A stretch of 64,000 nucleotides of DNA, taken from contig NZ_JAJVKV010000001.1 in assembly GCF_024198175.1 (NCBI RefSeq), positions 806,001 through 870,000 of the forward strand, read 5' to 3'. This document shows positions 1 through 7,796 of the stretch, piece by piece (positions within the stretch are counted from its first letter, which is position 1; each line of letters starts with the position of its first letter). The DNA is from Pyxidicoccus xibeiensis (GTDB lineage Bacteria > Myxococcota > Myxococcia > Myxococcales > Myxococcaceae). Below the pieces are notes generated by a model, which saw only the letters and a program-made list of their open reading frames with translations, was not told where the DNA came from and made no database searches. A program made the position numbers and the translations under genes.

Positions 1-375
1 GCTGGCAGGCAGCGTCGCGTACGCGGCGCCCCACTCGTTGGTGGTGGCGGAGGCCGCCGCGTCGCCGAGCTGGAACTGCACCAGCTTGCCGCCCAGGGGG
101 CGCCCCTGCGCATCCGTGAGCAGCGCCTCCAGCGGGATGCTCGCGCCGTGCGTGGCGCGCCCGTGGCCGACATAGAGCAGCTCACTGGGACGGGGACCGG
201 TGTCGGGCTCGGCGGGACAGTGCTCCGCGGTGGCCACGACGGCCGCACGCTGCTGGGCGATGGCGGGAGGGGCTGCGGCGGGAGCGGCTTCCTCGACCGG
301 TGATGGCCTGTCGCATGCGACGGCGCCGACCAGGATGAGCACCGCGACACGCCACGCGAGCGACGAGCGAATCAT
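1..375 (-). CDS. Lipoprotein with Ig-like domain, 5' part only (runs off the window)
   Basis: An ATG at 375 opens a frame that stays open for 125 codons to the window edge, so only the N-terminus is visible. A purine-rich ribosome-binding stretch (AGGGGGGAAA) directly precedes the ATG. The protein begins with a hydrophobic signal ending in a lipobox (GAVAC), followed by a Pro/Ala-rich spacer. It then shows an Ig-like start (roughly residues 65-125) with the pattern of bacterial invasin-type Big_1 domains: a conserved-looking 'IPLEALLTDAQGRPL' segment followed by 'VQFQLGD' and 'TTNEWGAAYA'. I infer an outer-membrane or periplasmic surface lipoprotein with one or more Ig-like modules. The function is unknown because the C-terminus is missing. 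Confidence 0.7.
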   Translation of the reverse strand, partial: MIRSSLAWRVAVLILVGAVACDRPSPVEEAAPAAAPPAIAQQRAAVVATAEHCPAEPDTGPRPSELLYVGHGRATHGASIPLEALLTDAQGRPLGGKLVQFQLGDAAASATTNEWGAAYATLPAS

Positions 376-433
376 TTTCCCCCCTTTTGAAAAACCCTGA
401 CAGTCCCGGTGCGCTGGGGCGGTCAGGGTGGGA

Positions 434-463
434 GGTATAGATTCACGACACTGTGTATGTCTA
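434..463 (-). promoter_or_regulatory. Possible housekeeping sigma promoter for the partial lipoprotein gene
   Basis: Read on the minus strand, TAGACA (458-463) and TATACC (434-439) are separated by 18 bases, with a relatively A/T-rich spacer. The expected start would leave a leader of about 50 bases before the ATG at 375. That leader contains a 7-bp inverted repeat (CCCTGAC 395-401 / GTCAGGG 422-428). This is a visual match only. Confidence 0.35.
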
Positions 464-492
464 GAGCGGGACTGTAAATATACACCCCGCTC
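464..492 (-). terminator. Hairpin downstream of the M20 dipeptidase gene
   Basis: GAGCGGG (464-470) pairs with CCCGCTC (486-492) around a 15-base A/T-rich loop, starting about 25 bases past the stop codon of the M20 gene. There is no T tract on the minus strand, so termination is uncertain. The repeat could equally belong to the promoter region of the next gene. Confidence 0.3.
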
Positions 493-517
493 CCTGGGGT
501 GATTTCAACCCTCCGAC

Positions 518-1954
518 CTACCGGGTGAAGTGATTGGCAATGACGCTGGCCACGCAGCAGGTGAGCTTCTTGCCGGTGGGGATGTGCAGGAACTCATTGG
601 GTCCGTGCGCATTGCTGCCCGGGCCGAGCAGGCCGGTGATGAGGAATTGCGCCTCCGGGAAGCGCTCACCCAGCATGCCCATGAAGGGGATGGTGCCACC
701 CTCGCCCATGGCCATGGCCGGCCGGCCGAAGTAGGTGGAGGACGCCGACTCCACGGCGCGGGACAGCCAGGGCGCCAGGGGCGGCGCGTCCCAGCCGACG
801 CTGGCCTTGTCGCCCTCGAACGTCACCTTCGCGCCGTACGGCGGGTCCTTCTCCAGCGCCTCCTTCAGCGCCTTCTGGGCCGCCTTCGGCTCCAGGCGCG
901 GGGGGATGCGCATGGACAGCTTCACCGTGGTGAAGGGACGCAGCACGTTGCCCGCGCTCTGCAGGGGCGGCATGCCGTCCACGCCCGTCACCGCCAGCGC
1001 CGGACGCCAGGTGCGGTTGAGCACCAGCTCCGCGCCGTCCTCGGACACCGGGCGCGCGCCGGCCACCCAGGGGAACTTGGTGAAGACCTCCGTCGTCAGG
1101 ACCTTCGCCGCCTCGCGGGCCTGCTCGCGCCGCGCCTGGGGGATTTCGACGTGCAGTCCGTCCACCAGGATGCGGCCGGAGGCCTCCTCCTCCACACGCG
1201 ACAGCACCTGCCGGAGGATGCGGAAGGACGACGGGACGATGCCCGTCGCGTCACCCGAGTGCACGCCCTCGGTGAGGATGTCCACGCGCAGGTTGCCGGC
1301 CACCATGCCGCGCAGCGAGGTGGTCATCCAAAGCTGCTCGTAGTTGGCGCAGCCCGAGTCCAGGCACACCACCAGCGACGGCTTGCCGATGCGCGGCGCC
1401 AGCGCCTCGATGTACGCGGGGAGGTCGTAGCTGCCGCTCTCCTCGCACGCCTCGATGAGCACCACGCAGCGCGCGTGGGGAATGCCCTGCTCCTTCAAGA
1501 GGCGGATGGCCGCCAGCGAGGCGAAGGCGGAGTAGCCGTCATCCGCGCCGCCGCGCCCGTAGAGCTTGTCGCCCTCGCGCACCGGCGTCCACGGCGTCAG
1601 GCCCTCGCGCCAGCCCGTCATCTCCGGCTGCTTGTCCAGGTGGCCATACAGCAGCACCGTGTCGTCGCCCTTGGTGCCGGGCACTTCCATATAGATGACC
1701 GGGGTGCGCTCCCGGCCCTTGTCGTCCTTGAGCCGGATGACCTCCAGCTCCAGGCCGGGCAGGTGCGGGGCCTGCGCGCGGCACCAGTCCGCGATGAGCT
1801 GCACCGCGGCTTCCATGTGGCCGGCCTTCACCCAGTCCGGGTCGAAGGCGGGCGACTTGTTGGGGATGCGGATGTAGCGGTCCAGCGCCGGGAGGATTTC
1901 CTTCTCCCAGATACGGTCCGACGACTCACTGGCAGTCTGGTTGTTCATGGCCAT
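518..1954 (-). CDS. M20 family metallodipeptidase
   Basis: This is a cytoplasmic zinc peptidase of the M20 family, close to the CNDP/DUG1-type dipeptidases that cleave dipeptides and short peptides. The family landmarks appear in order: the first metal-ligand motif (LLYGHLDKQPE), the bridging-Asp segment (LYGRGGADDGYS), the catalytic Glu pair (EACEESGS), a dimerisation domain with 'EGVHSGDATG', and the C-terminal His ligand motif (HGPNEFLHIP). The 478-residue length fits the family. I chose the ATG at 1954 (MAMNNQ); another lies at 1948, and the frame stays open to a GTG at 2059 that would add non-conserved residues. No good Shine-Dalgarno is visible, so the start is uncertain. The exact substrate cannot be read from the sequence. 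Confidence 0.92.
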   Translation of the reverse strand: MAMNNQTASESSDRIWEKEILPALDRYIRIPNKSPAFDPDWVKAGHMEAAVQLIADWCRAQAPHLPGLELEVIRLKDDKGRERTPVIYMEVPGTKGDDTVLLYGHLDKQPEMTGWREGLTPWTPVREGDKLYGRGGADDGYSAFASLAAIRLLKEQGIPHARCVVLIEACEESGSYDLPAYIEALAPRIGKPSLVVCLDSGCANYEQLWMTTSLRGMVAGNLRVDILTEGVHSGDATGIVPSSFRILRQVLSRVEEEASGRILVDGLHVEIPQARREQAREAAKVLTTEVFTKFPWVAGARPVSEDGAELVLNRTWRPALAVTGVDGMPPLQSAGNVLRPFTTVKLSMRIPPRLEPKAAQKALKEALEKDPPYGAKVTFEGDKASVGWDAPPLAPWLSRAVESASSTYFGRPAMAMGEGGTIPFMGMLGERFPEAQFLITGLLGPGSNAHGPNEFLHIPTGKKLTCCVASVIANHFTR

Positions 1955-2059
1955 GGCGGGGGAATGCTGCGCACGGTGCGGGCCCGCTGTCGACCCTCGG
2001 CTTTCCGCACCAGGGGCGAAATGCGGCCCGGCCCGCCCGAGCCTCGACAGAGCCGACAC

Positions 2060-2140
2060 TCAGGCGAGCGCGTGGTACACGGCCAGCAGTCCCGCCAGGA
2101 CGTACAGCACCGGGTGCACGTCCCGGGGACGGCCAATCAT
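2060..2140 (-). CDS. Possible 26-residue single-pass membrane peptide
   Basis: An ATG at 2140 opens a 26-codon frame ending in TGA, lying between the M20 and discoidin genes on the same strand. The product has a charged start (MIGRPRD) followed by one hydrophobic helix ('VLYVLAGLLAVYHALA'). About 22 of 25 sense codons end in G or C, as in the neighbouring genes. Against it, no Shine-Dalgarno is visible and the ATG follows closely behind the terminator-like hairpin of the upstream gene. It is either a genuine micro-protein or chance in high-G+C DNA. Confidence 0.3.
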   Translation of the reverse strand: MIGRPRDVHPVLYVLAGLLAVYHALA

Positions 2141-2150
2141 GAAACGCAAA

Positions 2151-2184
2151 GGGGGCACGGGGAGACAGTGCTCCCCGCGCCCCC
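2151..2184 (-). terminator. Terminator hairpin after the discoidin-domain gene
   Basis: A 14-position stem (2151-2164 with 2171-2184, one A-C mismatch) encloses a six-base loop. On the minus strand it is followed by TTTGCGTTT. It begins 28 bases past the stop codon at 2212, the expected place for intrinsic termination. Confidence 0.6.
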
Positions 2185-2211
2185 GTGCTGTTTCAGCTCA
2201 GCGCGCCGTGA

Positions 2212-3543
2212 CTACGGCTGGATTTCGCGAACGGACAGCCACTTGAAGTCGACGTCCTCGGCGTTGTCCCAGCGGAAGGTGGCGATGGGGCCACCCCAGG
2301 TAATCGGCATGGCACCGGTGGCGCCGCCGCAGTGGTCGGCATCGCCGCCCCAGTTGCCCGCGTCCGTGAAGTCATGGACCTGCTTCCAGGTGACCTTGTC
2401 CGCGTTCTCGTTGACGTACATCTCCAGCTTCACGGCCTCCTTGCCGCTGACCAGGATGTTGCGCATCACGGCCTTGAAGCCCACCCAGCGGCCCTTCAGC
2501 GCCGTGGTGGCGGGCTTGTAGTCCGCCTGCTCGTAGGAGACGTGCCACGTCTCCTTCTGCCAGCGGGCGCGGCCGTCATAGTGCAGACCTCCCTTGTAGC
2601 TGGAGCCCTCGCAGCCCGAGTGGTCGTCGTTGTGCTTGCCGCCCCGCGCGTACCAGTCGAAGTTGTCCGAGCCGTCCGAGGCCGCGTTCAGCTTCACGTA
2701 GCCCGTCATCTCGATGTTCTTCCAGTCGTTGGCGGCCTGCATGTAGCCGCGGCTGGCCAGCACGTCGCGGTCATACGTGGGAATCGCCGAGGCGCTGTAG
2801 CCCGTGGACGTGAAGACGGACATGCGCACCTGGCTGTCCTTCATCTTCCAGGAGCCATCCGCGTTCTTGGTGATGGTGTTCTGCGGGTCGAAGCGCTTGT
2901 CGGTCGTCGCCGCGTCCGCCAGGGCCCAGGTCTCACCGCCGGTCTTCGTCGGGTAGAGCATCTTCACGCCGAACTTGTCCGTGCCAGCGGGCGTCGGCGT
3001 CGGCGTGGGGGTCGGCGTCGGCGTCGGCGTCGGCGTGGGAGTCGGCGTCGGCGTGGCACCGGCAATGGCAGCCAGCTCGGAGATGCTCGCCCACGCGTTC
3101 TGGGTGTTGCCGTTGACGGTGACGCGGACATAGCGCGCATTCACCGTGGCGAACGTATAGCGCTCGAACGCGGTGGTGCGACCGGACGACGTGCCGGAGA
3201 ACACCTGCGTGAAGGTGGTGCCGTCGCTGGACGTGGCAATGACGAACTTGCTGGCGCGCTCGTTGCCGCGGTACCAGGCGATGTCCAGCGCGTTGATGGC
3301 CTTCACGGCGCCCATGTCGCCGCGAATCCACTGGCCCACACCATCGCTGGACCAGCGCGTGGTCAGGTTGCCGTCAATGGCTCGGGACGGCACGTTGCCA
3401 TCGTTCCCGCTGGCAGTGGCGGAAGTGAAACCTCCGGCGGCAAGCGCGGGCGTCGCAAACATGGACGCAACCAGCGTGAGCGCGCACACCGGCGTGCGGA
3501 GGCGCTTCCATCCCCCCAGGGACGAAGTCATGTGTCGATTCAA
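2212..3543 (-). CDS. Secreted discoidin (F5/8 type C) domain protein with PT-repeat linker
   Basis: The 443-residue protein is exported. A signal peptide ends near residue 35 (FATPALA-AGG). An F5/8 type C carbohydrate-binding domain follows (about 38-165; 'AIDGNLTTRWSSDG', 'ALDIAWYRG', 'ARYVRVTVNGN'). Next is an uninterrupted Pro-Thr linker of about 22 residues, and then a 250-residue C-terminal domain rich in Trp and Tyr that looks like a jelly-roll sugar-binding or lyase fold but has no family I can name with certainty. I chose the TTG at 3543 because GAGG sits seven bases upstream; an ATG at 3531 lacks such a site. The 280-base leader carries two hairpins (3609-3629 and 3667-3681). I infer binding of an extracellular polysaccharide. 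Confidence 0.8.
   Translation of the reverse strand: MNRHMTSSLGGWKRLRTPVCALTLVASMFATPALAAGGFTSATASGNDGNVPSRAIDGNLTTRWSSDGVGQWIRGDMGAVKAINALDIAWYRGNERASKFVIATSSDGTTFTQVFSGTSSGRTTAFERYTFATVNARYVRVTVNGNTQNAWASISELAAIAGATPTPTPTPTPTPTPTPTPTPTPAGTDKFGVKMLYPTKTGGETWALADAATTDKRFDPQNTITKNADGSWKMKDSQVRMSVFTSTGYSASAIPTYDRDVLASRGYMQAANDWKNIEMTGYVKLNAASDGSDNFDWYARGGKHNDDHSGCEGSSYKGGLHYDGRARWQKETWHVSYEQADYKPATTALKGRWVGFKAVMRNILVSGKEAVKLEMYVNENADKVTWKQVHDFTDAGNWGGDADHCGGATGAMPITWGGPIATFRWDNAEDVDFKWLSVREIQP
2990..3056 (+). repeat. Hexanucleotide microsatellite (GTCGGC) encoding a Pro-Thr linker
   Basis: About eleven near-perfect copies of a six-base unit (plus strand GTCGGC, with two GTGGGx variants) encode alternating Pro and Thr in the discoidin protein. 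The unit is a multiple of three, so gain or loss of copies would change linker length without breaking the frame. Confidence 0.9.
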
Positions 3544-3666
3544 GTCACTACCTCAAGTGAGGCCACGGAGAGCCGCGACTCACCGGAACGGACGGTGCCG
3601 GACCGGAGCGCCGCGTTCCCCCCGCGGCGCGTTGGCTTCCATTCGCGAACTCGTGACTCGAAGACG

Positions 3667-3681
3667 CCCACCTTCGGTGGG
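3667..3681 (-). other. Hairpin in the leader of the discoidin gene
   Basis: CCCACC (3667-3672), loop TTC, GGTGGG (3676-3681) forms a compact six-pair hairpin about 125 bases upstream of the start codon. A second G+C repeat (CGCCGC 3609-3614 / GCGGCG 3624-3629) lies nearer the gene. These could be mRNA-stabilising or attenuating structures; nothing more specific is visible in the 280-base gap. Confidence 0.3.
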
Positions 3682-3823
3682 TGAGGCTCTCTCCGCTCAC
3701 GCGTCCACGTCGTTGTCTACTCAACGTTCAGACTGCGGGCGAAAATACCCTTTGAGCCGATATGGAATTCCCGACGCGCTTTTCTGTGAGCAGTCGCCTG
3801 CCCTGGCCCGCTCTCCTGCCCGC

Positions 3824-5683
3824 TCAGCGCAAAGCGGTGAAGCGCACCACGGCGGCCGCGGGCCCCCGCAGGCGCACGGCACCGTCGCGCAGCGGCGGTG
3901 ACTCGACGGAGCCGCCGAAGCGCGGCGCCTCGCTCCACAGCACCAGCTCCGCGCCCGGGGGCACGCGGTGCTCCACCGAGCCCCGGAGGGAGACGAGCAC
4001 CTGGAGCGTCTGCCCGCCGCCCCGCCGCTCCAGCAGCACCGCGTCCGGGCCGAGCGCCCGGGCGTCGTAGGAGCCGGGGCCGATTTCCTTCAGCGCGGCG
4101 TCGGTGGCGCGCAGGCGGAGCAGCTCGCGGTAGAGGGCCCGCACGCCCGCGTGCTCGGGCTTCTCCGCCTCGCTCCAGTCCAGGCGCGAGCGCTTGAAGG
4201 TGTCCTGCGCCTGCGGGTCCGGCACCTCTGCACCGGCGAAGCGCTTGAAGCCGGCGAACTCCTTGCGCCGGCCTTCCGTGACGAGCCGGCCCAGCTCCGC
4301 GTTGTGGTCCGTGAAGTAGAGGAAGGGCGTGCTCGCGTTCCACTCCTGCCCCATGAAGAGCAGCGGAGTGTACGGCGACAGCAAGAGCAGCGTGCTCATG
4401 GCGCGGAAGGCCGCGGGAGACACGTCGTGTCCCAGCCGCTCGCCCAGGGCGCGGTTGCCCACCTGGTCATGGTTCTGGATGCAGTGCACGAAGCGCCACG
4501 GCTCCAGCCCCTCGGCCTTCGTGCCGCGCGCGTGGCCCAGGTTCTTCGACACCTGTCCCTCGTAGAACCAGCCCTGGCGCAGCGTGCGCGCCAGGTCCTC
4601 CGTGCTGCCCGTGTAGTCCTGGTAGTAGCCCTCGCTGTCCCCCGCGAAGGCGCGCCGCATCTGGTGGTGGAAGTCATCCGCCCAGACGCCGTCCAGCCCC
4701 AGGCCGTCCTTCGCCGTGGGCAGGAGCAGGCGCCGCTCGTTGCGCTCGTCCTCGGCGATGACGAGCACCCGCCGGCCCGGCGCGGCGGCGCGGGCGCGCT
4801 CGGCGATTTCGGTGAGCAGGTGGGGCTTGCCGTCGTCGATGATGGCGTGCGCGGCGTCCAGGCGCAGGCCGTCCGCGTGGTAGTCGCGAATCCACATCTC
4901 CACGTTGGAGAGCACCAGCGAGCGCACGTACGCGCTGCCCTCGCCGTCGTAGTTCACCGCGTCGCCCCACGGCGTGTGGTGGCGGCCGGTGAAGTAGTGC
5001 GGCGAGTACGCGCGCAGGTAGTTCCCGTCCGGGCCGAAGTGGTTGTAGACGGCGTCGATGAGCACCGCGAGGCCCCGCGCGTGCGCGGCGTCGATGAGCC
5101 GGCGCAGGCCCTCCGGCCCGCCATACGCGTGCAGCGGCGCGAAGAGGTCCACCCCGTCGTAGCCCCAGTTGCGCACGCCGGGGAAGGCGGCCACCGGCAT
5201 GATTTCCAGCGCGGTGACGCCCAGGTCCTTCAGGCCCGGCAGCCGGGGGATGAGCGCCTCGAAGGTGCCCTCCGGCGTGGCGGTGCCCACGTGCACCTCG
5301 TAGATGACGAGCGCCTGCGGCTCCACGCCCTTCCAGCCCGCGTCCGTCCACTCGAAGTCCGGCACCACGACTTCCGAGGGGCCGTGCACGCCCAGCGGCT
5401 GCGAGCGGGACCACGGGTCCGGGAAGGGGCCCTCGCCGTCCACGCGCAGCTTGTAGAGCGTACCGGCGCCATGGTCCTCCAGCACGCCGCCGAAGCAGTC
5501 GCCGGGCTCCCTTGCCAGCGGCACCGCGCGTCCGGGCTGCCCCTTCGCGTCGTGCAGCACCACTTCCAGGCGCTGGTGGCCGGGCGCCCAGACGCGCCAC
5601 CGCACCCGCGAACCCTCCTCCACCCACGCCCCCAGCGGAGGCACCCCTGCCCGTACTGCCCGAGAATCGTCCGGCGAAGCCAT
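3824..5683 (-). CDS. treZ: Malto-oligosyltrehalose trehalohydrolase (GH13)
   Basis: This cytoplasmic enzyme releases free trehalose from maltooligosyl-trehalose, the second step of the TreY-TreZ route from glycogen or maltodextrin. The 619-residue protein has an N-terminal CBM48-like beta-sandwich (to about 110; 'VRWRVWAPGHQRLEVVL') and a GH13 barrel. The barrel carries the nucleophile segment (GLRLDAAHAI, near 273), the acid/base segment (LVIAEDERNE, near 309) and the third carboxylate segment (QNHDQVGNRA, near 404). A small C-terminal sheet follows. The TreZ-like spacing around these motifs distinguishes it from branching enzyme. The start is the ATG at 5683, although no clear Shine-Dalgarno precedes it and the frame is open further upstream. 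No treY neighbour is present; a 4-alpha-glucanotransferase gene lies 24 kb away. Confidence 0.9.
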   Translation of the reverse strand: MASPDDSRAVRAGVPPLGAWVEEGSRVRWRVWAPGHQRLEVVLHDAKGQPGRAVPLAREPGDCFGGVLEDHGAGTLYKLRVDGEGPFPDPWSRSQPLGVHGPSEVVVPDFEWTDAGWKGVEPQALVIYEVHVGTATPEGTFEALIPRLPGLKDLGVTALEIMPVAAFPGVRNWGYDGVDLFAPLHAYGGPEGLRRLIDAAHARGLAVLIDAVYNHFGPDGNYLRAYSPHYFTGRHHTPWGDAVNYDGEGSAYVRSLVLSNVEMWIRDYHADGLRLDAAHAIIDDGKPHLLTEIAERARAAAPGRRVLVIAEDERNERRLLLPTAKDGLGLDGVWADDFHHQMRRAFAGDSEGYYQDYTGSTEDLARTLRQGWFYEGQVSKNLGHARGTKAEGLEPWRFVHCIQNHDQVGNRALGERLGHDVSPAAFRAMSTLLLLSPYTPLLFMGQEWNASTPFLYFTDHNAELGRLVTEGRRKEFAGFKRFAGAEVPDPQAQDTFKRSRLDWSEAEKPEHAGVRALYRELLRLRATDAALKEIGPGSYDARALGPDAVLLERRGGGQTLQVLVSLRGSVEHRVPPGAELVLWSEAPRFGGSVESPPLRDGAVRLRGPAAAVVRFTALR

Positions 5684-5830
5684 AGGGGTGTTCTGTAATG
5701 CGCCTCCCCTGCCCTTGCGGAGCCCCCCCGCCACCCGTGTGCCCGACTCCCACCCGAGATGTTCACGGCTGGGCACGTCGCCCGGAGTGAGTGGGCACCG
5801 GCCGACGGTGGCGGCACCTCCCGTCGGCAC

Positions 5831-6058
5831 TCAGGGCGGCGCGCCCTGGGCCACCCAGTCGATGAGGGTCTGCTTCTCGGCCGCGGTGAGCGGCTGCCCC
5901 TTGGGCATGGGCGCGCCCGAGCAGGCGGGGCTGGCATTGGTGGCGAGCACCTTGTCGATGAGCACGCTCTGGCTGCGCAGCGGGCCACACACCGCGCGAA
6001 GGCAGCGAGCGTGCACGTGGTGGCCGTTTCCGACCTCGACAGGTCTTCCGGCCGACAC
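5831..6058 (-). pseudogene. Possible remnant of a cytochrome c-like lipoprotein (C-terminal end only)
   Basis: The 75-codon frame starts at a GTG and ends with a segment resembling the tail of myxobacterial cytochrome-c-like lipoproteins: 'VLIDKVLA', then 'CSGAPMPKGQPLTAAEKQ' and 'LIDWVAQGAPP', the usual Met-ligand and terminal-helix pattern. The N-terminal part has no signal peptide and no CxxCH haem site (only ARCLRAVCGPL). It looks like the 3' end of a larger gene whose front has been lost, but a short functional protein cannot be excluded. It lies head-to-head with the DUF4382 lipoprotein gene, 59 bases apart. Confidence 0.4.
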
Positions 6059-6117
6059 CTCACGAGAGTGGGCCAGGCCGGTGCCCTTCCCGTGTCCCCC
6101 TCTGGAGTCTTGCTTCC

Positions 6118-7065
6118 ATGAACATGTCTCGAAAGTCGTTCTCCGCCCTGCTGCTCGCCGTGGGCATGCTGGGCCTCGCCGCCTGTGGCGACGACACCTC
6201 TCGCGTCACCGTGAAGCTGACGGACGCCCCGGGTGACACCTTCGAGAAGGCGGTGGTCACCATCTCCAAGGTGTACCTCAAGGGCGGTGGCGCCGAGGGC
6301 AGCGCGGAGGGCTCGGGTGAAGTCGTGCTGCGCGACGAGCCCGTCACCACGGACCTGCTCACGCTGGCCAACGACACCGCGGACCTGGTGAAGGACGTGG
6401 AAGTACCGCAGGGCACGTACCGCGAGCTGCGCTTCGTCATCACCGGCGCGTACGTGCAGGTGAAGGAGGACGGCGTCAGCCGCGTCTACTCCACGCCTGA
6501 CTATGCCGGCGTCCCCGCGGGCGTCGAGGTGGACGGCGAGCTGCAGATGCCCAGCCTCTCCACGTCGGGCCTCAAGGTGAAGTTCGCCAACGACGCGGAC
6601 GTGACGGTCTCCAGCGAGCAGAGCCAGAAGGTCATCCTCGTGGACTTCGACGTGGCGCAGAGCTTCGGCCGCGCGGCCGGTGGCTCGGGCCGCTGGGTGA
6701 TGAGCCCGGTGGTCAAGGGCGCGGACCTGGAGTTCTCCTCGAGCGTGCTGGCCACGCTGCGGCTGGGCACCGGCGTGCAGCTGCCCGCGGTGGGCGGCGC
6801 GCAGGTGAACCTGTCCGCCTTCAGCGCGGTGCTCGTCAACGCCGAGGGCAGCCGTGAGCCGCTGGCCTTCAGCGACGCCAACGGCGACGGCGTCTACGAG
6901 GCCCAGTTCAAGTTCCTCATCCCCGGCGCGTTCCAGGTGGAGGTCGCCGCTCCCGCGGGCCTCACCTTCACCACCGACCCGGCGCTTCCCGCCGCCGTCA
7001 CCGCGAGCGGCGGCGCGGAGGCCAGCGTGGCCTTCACCCTCACCTCCGCCGCCATCGTCCGCTAG
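6118..7065 (+). CDS. DUF4382 domain lipoprotein
   Basis: The 315-residue protein has a lipoprotein signal with lipobox LAAC near residue 22, followed directly by a DUF4382 domain. That domain has a characteristic opening ('VTVKLTDAPGDTFEKAVVTI') and a later 'VPQGTYRELRFVITGAYV' segment. The rest (about 200-315) is beta-rich and ends in an Ig- or carboxypeptidase-regulatory-like module ('PGAFQVEVAAPAGLTF'). It is predicted to be anchored at the inner or outer membrane facing the periplasm. The family has no established activity. The start is the ATG at 6118, with GGAG 12 bases upstream; an in-frame ATG two codons later is equally possible. It appears monocistronic, with a convergent gene 22 bases downstream. 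Confidence 0.85.
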   Translation: MNMSRKSFSALLLAVGMLGLAACGDDTSRVTVKLTDAPGDTFEKAVVTISKVYLKGGGAEGSAEGSGEVVLRDEPVTTDLLTLANDTADLVKDVEVPQGTYRELRFVITGAYVQVKEDGVSRVYSTPDYAGVPAGVEVDGELQMPSLSTSGLKVKFANDADVTVSSEQSQKVILVDFDVAQSFGRAAGGSGRWVMSPVVKGADLEFSSSVLATLRLGTGVQLPAVGGAQVNLSAFSAVLVNAEGSREPLAFSDANGDGVYEAQFKFLIPGAFQVEVAAPAGLTFTTDPALPAAVTASGGAEASVAFTLTSAAIVR

Positions 7066-7087
7066 GCGCGAAAGGCAGTCCGCCGCC

Positions 7088-7579
7088 TCACCCAGCCACC
7101 TCGCGGTGCAGGAGGAAGGGCAGCGTGAGGCGGCGCAGCACCGGCAGCTCCAGGTGCGTCATGGCCAGCAGCGTGCGGCCGTCCAGCCAGCGCAGCTCGT
7201 CCACGAAGGGGCGCCACTGCAAGCCGGCCTCGCGCGGGTACTCCACCCGCGGCCCGGACCGCCCGTCCACCCGCGACGCCCCCTCGCGCAGCAGCAGCGA
7301 CACGGACGGGCGCAGGCCGCCCTGGCGGCGCACGAGGTTGACGCCACCGTGCGCCCCTGCCGCGAAGTCCTTGCCCCACCAGCCACGCATGCCCAGCAGC
7401 GCCAGCAGCACGGGCGAGCCGAGCCGCAGCCAGGCGGGCCCCACGAACTCGCCCCGGTAGCGGCCGGGGAGCGTGTCGCGCTCGGGCACGGGCAGGCGGG
7501 AGAACAGCTCCCTCCAGTCACGCAGCCGGGCCCGCTCCGGCGCGCGTGGAAACGGCACGACGTTCATCGCGGTGTCCAT
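7088..7579 (-). CDS. Conserved-looking hypothetical protein, possibly GXWXG/DUF4334-like
   Basis: The 163-residue soluble protein has no signal peptide or membrane segment. It contains 'LPGRYRGEFVG', a hydrophobic 'ALLGMRGWWGKDF' segment, 'EYPREAGLQWRPFVDELRWLD' and 'TLLAMTHLELP'. The order (an LPGRYRG element, then GWWGKDF, then a D-x-x-R-x-x-D-x-x-TLL element) loosely recalls the GXWXG-DUF4334 pair. The resemblance is weak and I would not transfer a function. Start candidates are ATGs at 7579 and 7567; neither has a strong ribosome-binding site. It is convergent with the DUF4382 gene and divergent from the ClpX-like gene. Confidence 0.6.
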   Translation of the reverse strand: MDTAMNVVPFPRAPERARLRDWRELFSRLPVPERDTLPGRYRGEFVGPAWLRLGSPVLLALLGMRGWWGKDFAAGAHGGVNLVRRQGGLRPSVSLLLREGASRVDGRSGPRVEYPREAGLQWRPFVDELRWLDGRTLLAMTHLELPVLRRLTLPFLLHREVAG

Positions 7580-7796
7580 GGCCCACACGCTAGGCAGCAC
7601 CGCGCCCGGCGTCCCGCGCCGAGCCATGCCCGGCCCCACGTCCGGCGGTCAGGCGGGGAGGCGCACCGGTGGCCGGCCCGCCCTTCGGAAGCAGGGAGGG
7701 AGGCGCGCGGCTTGTGGACCTCCGGCGTCGCCAGGATGATGCGGCCTGCTGGACCGGCCACCTCCGGCCAGCCCCCTCCCCTGGAGTCTTCCTGGA

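Noticed and set aside
530..2521. 663-codon open frame on the plus strand
   Set aside because: It is antisense to the M20 dipeptidase and part of the discoidin gene, with Arg/Ala/His-rich shadow composition.
2990..3056. Regular short repeats considered as a CRISPR array
   Set aside because: Units are six bases and tandem with no unique spacers. They code for a Pro-Thr linker.
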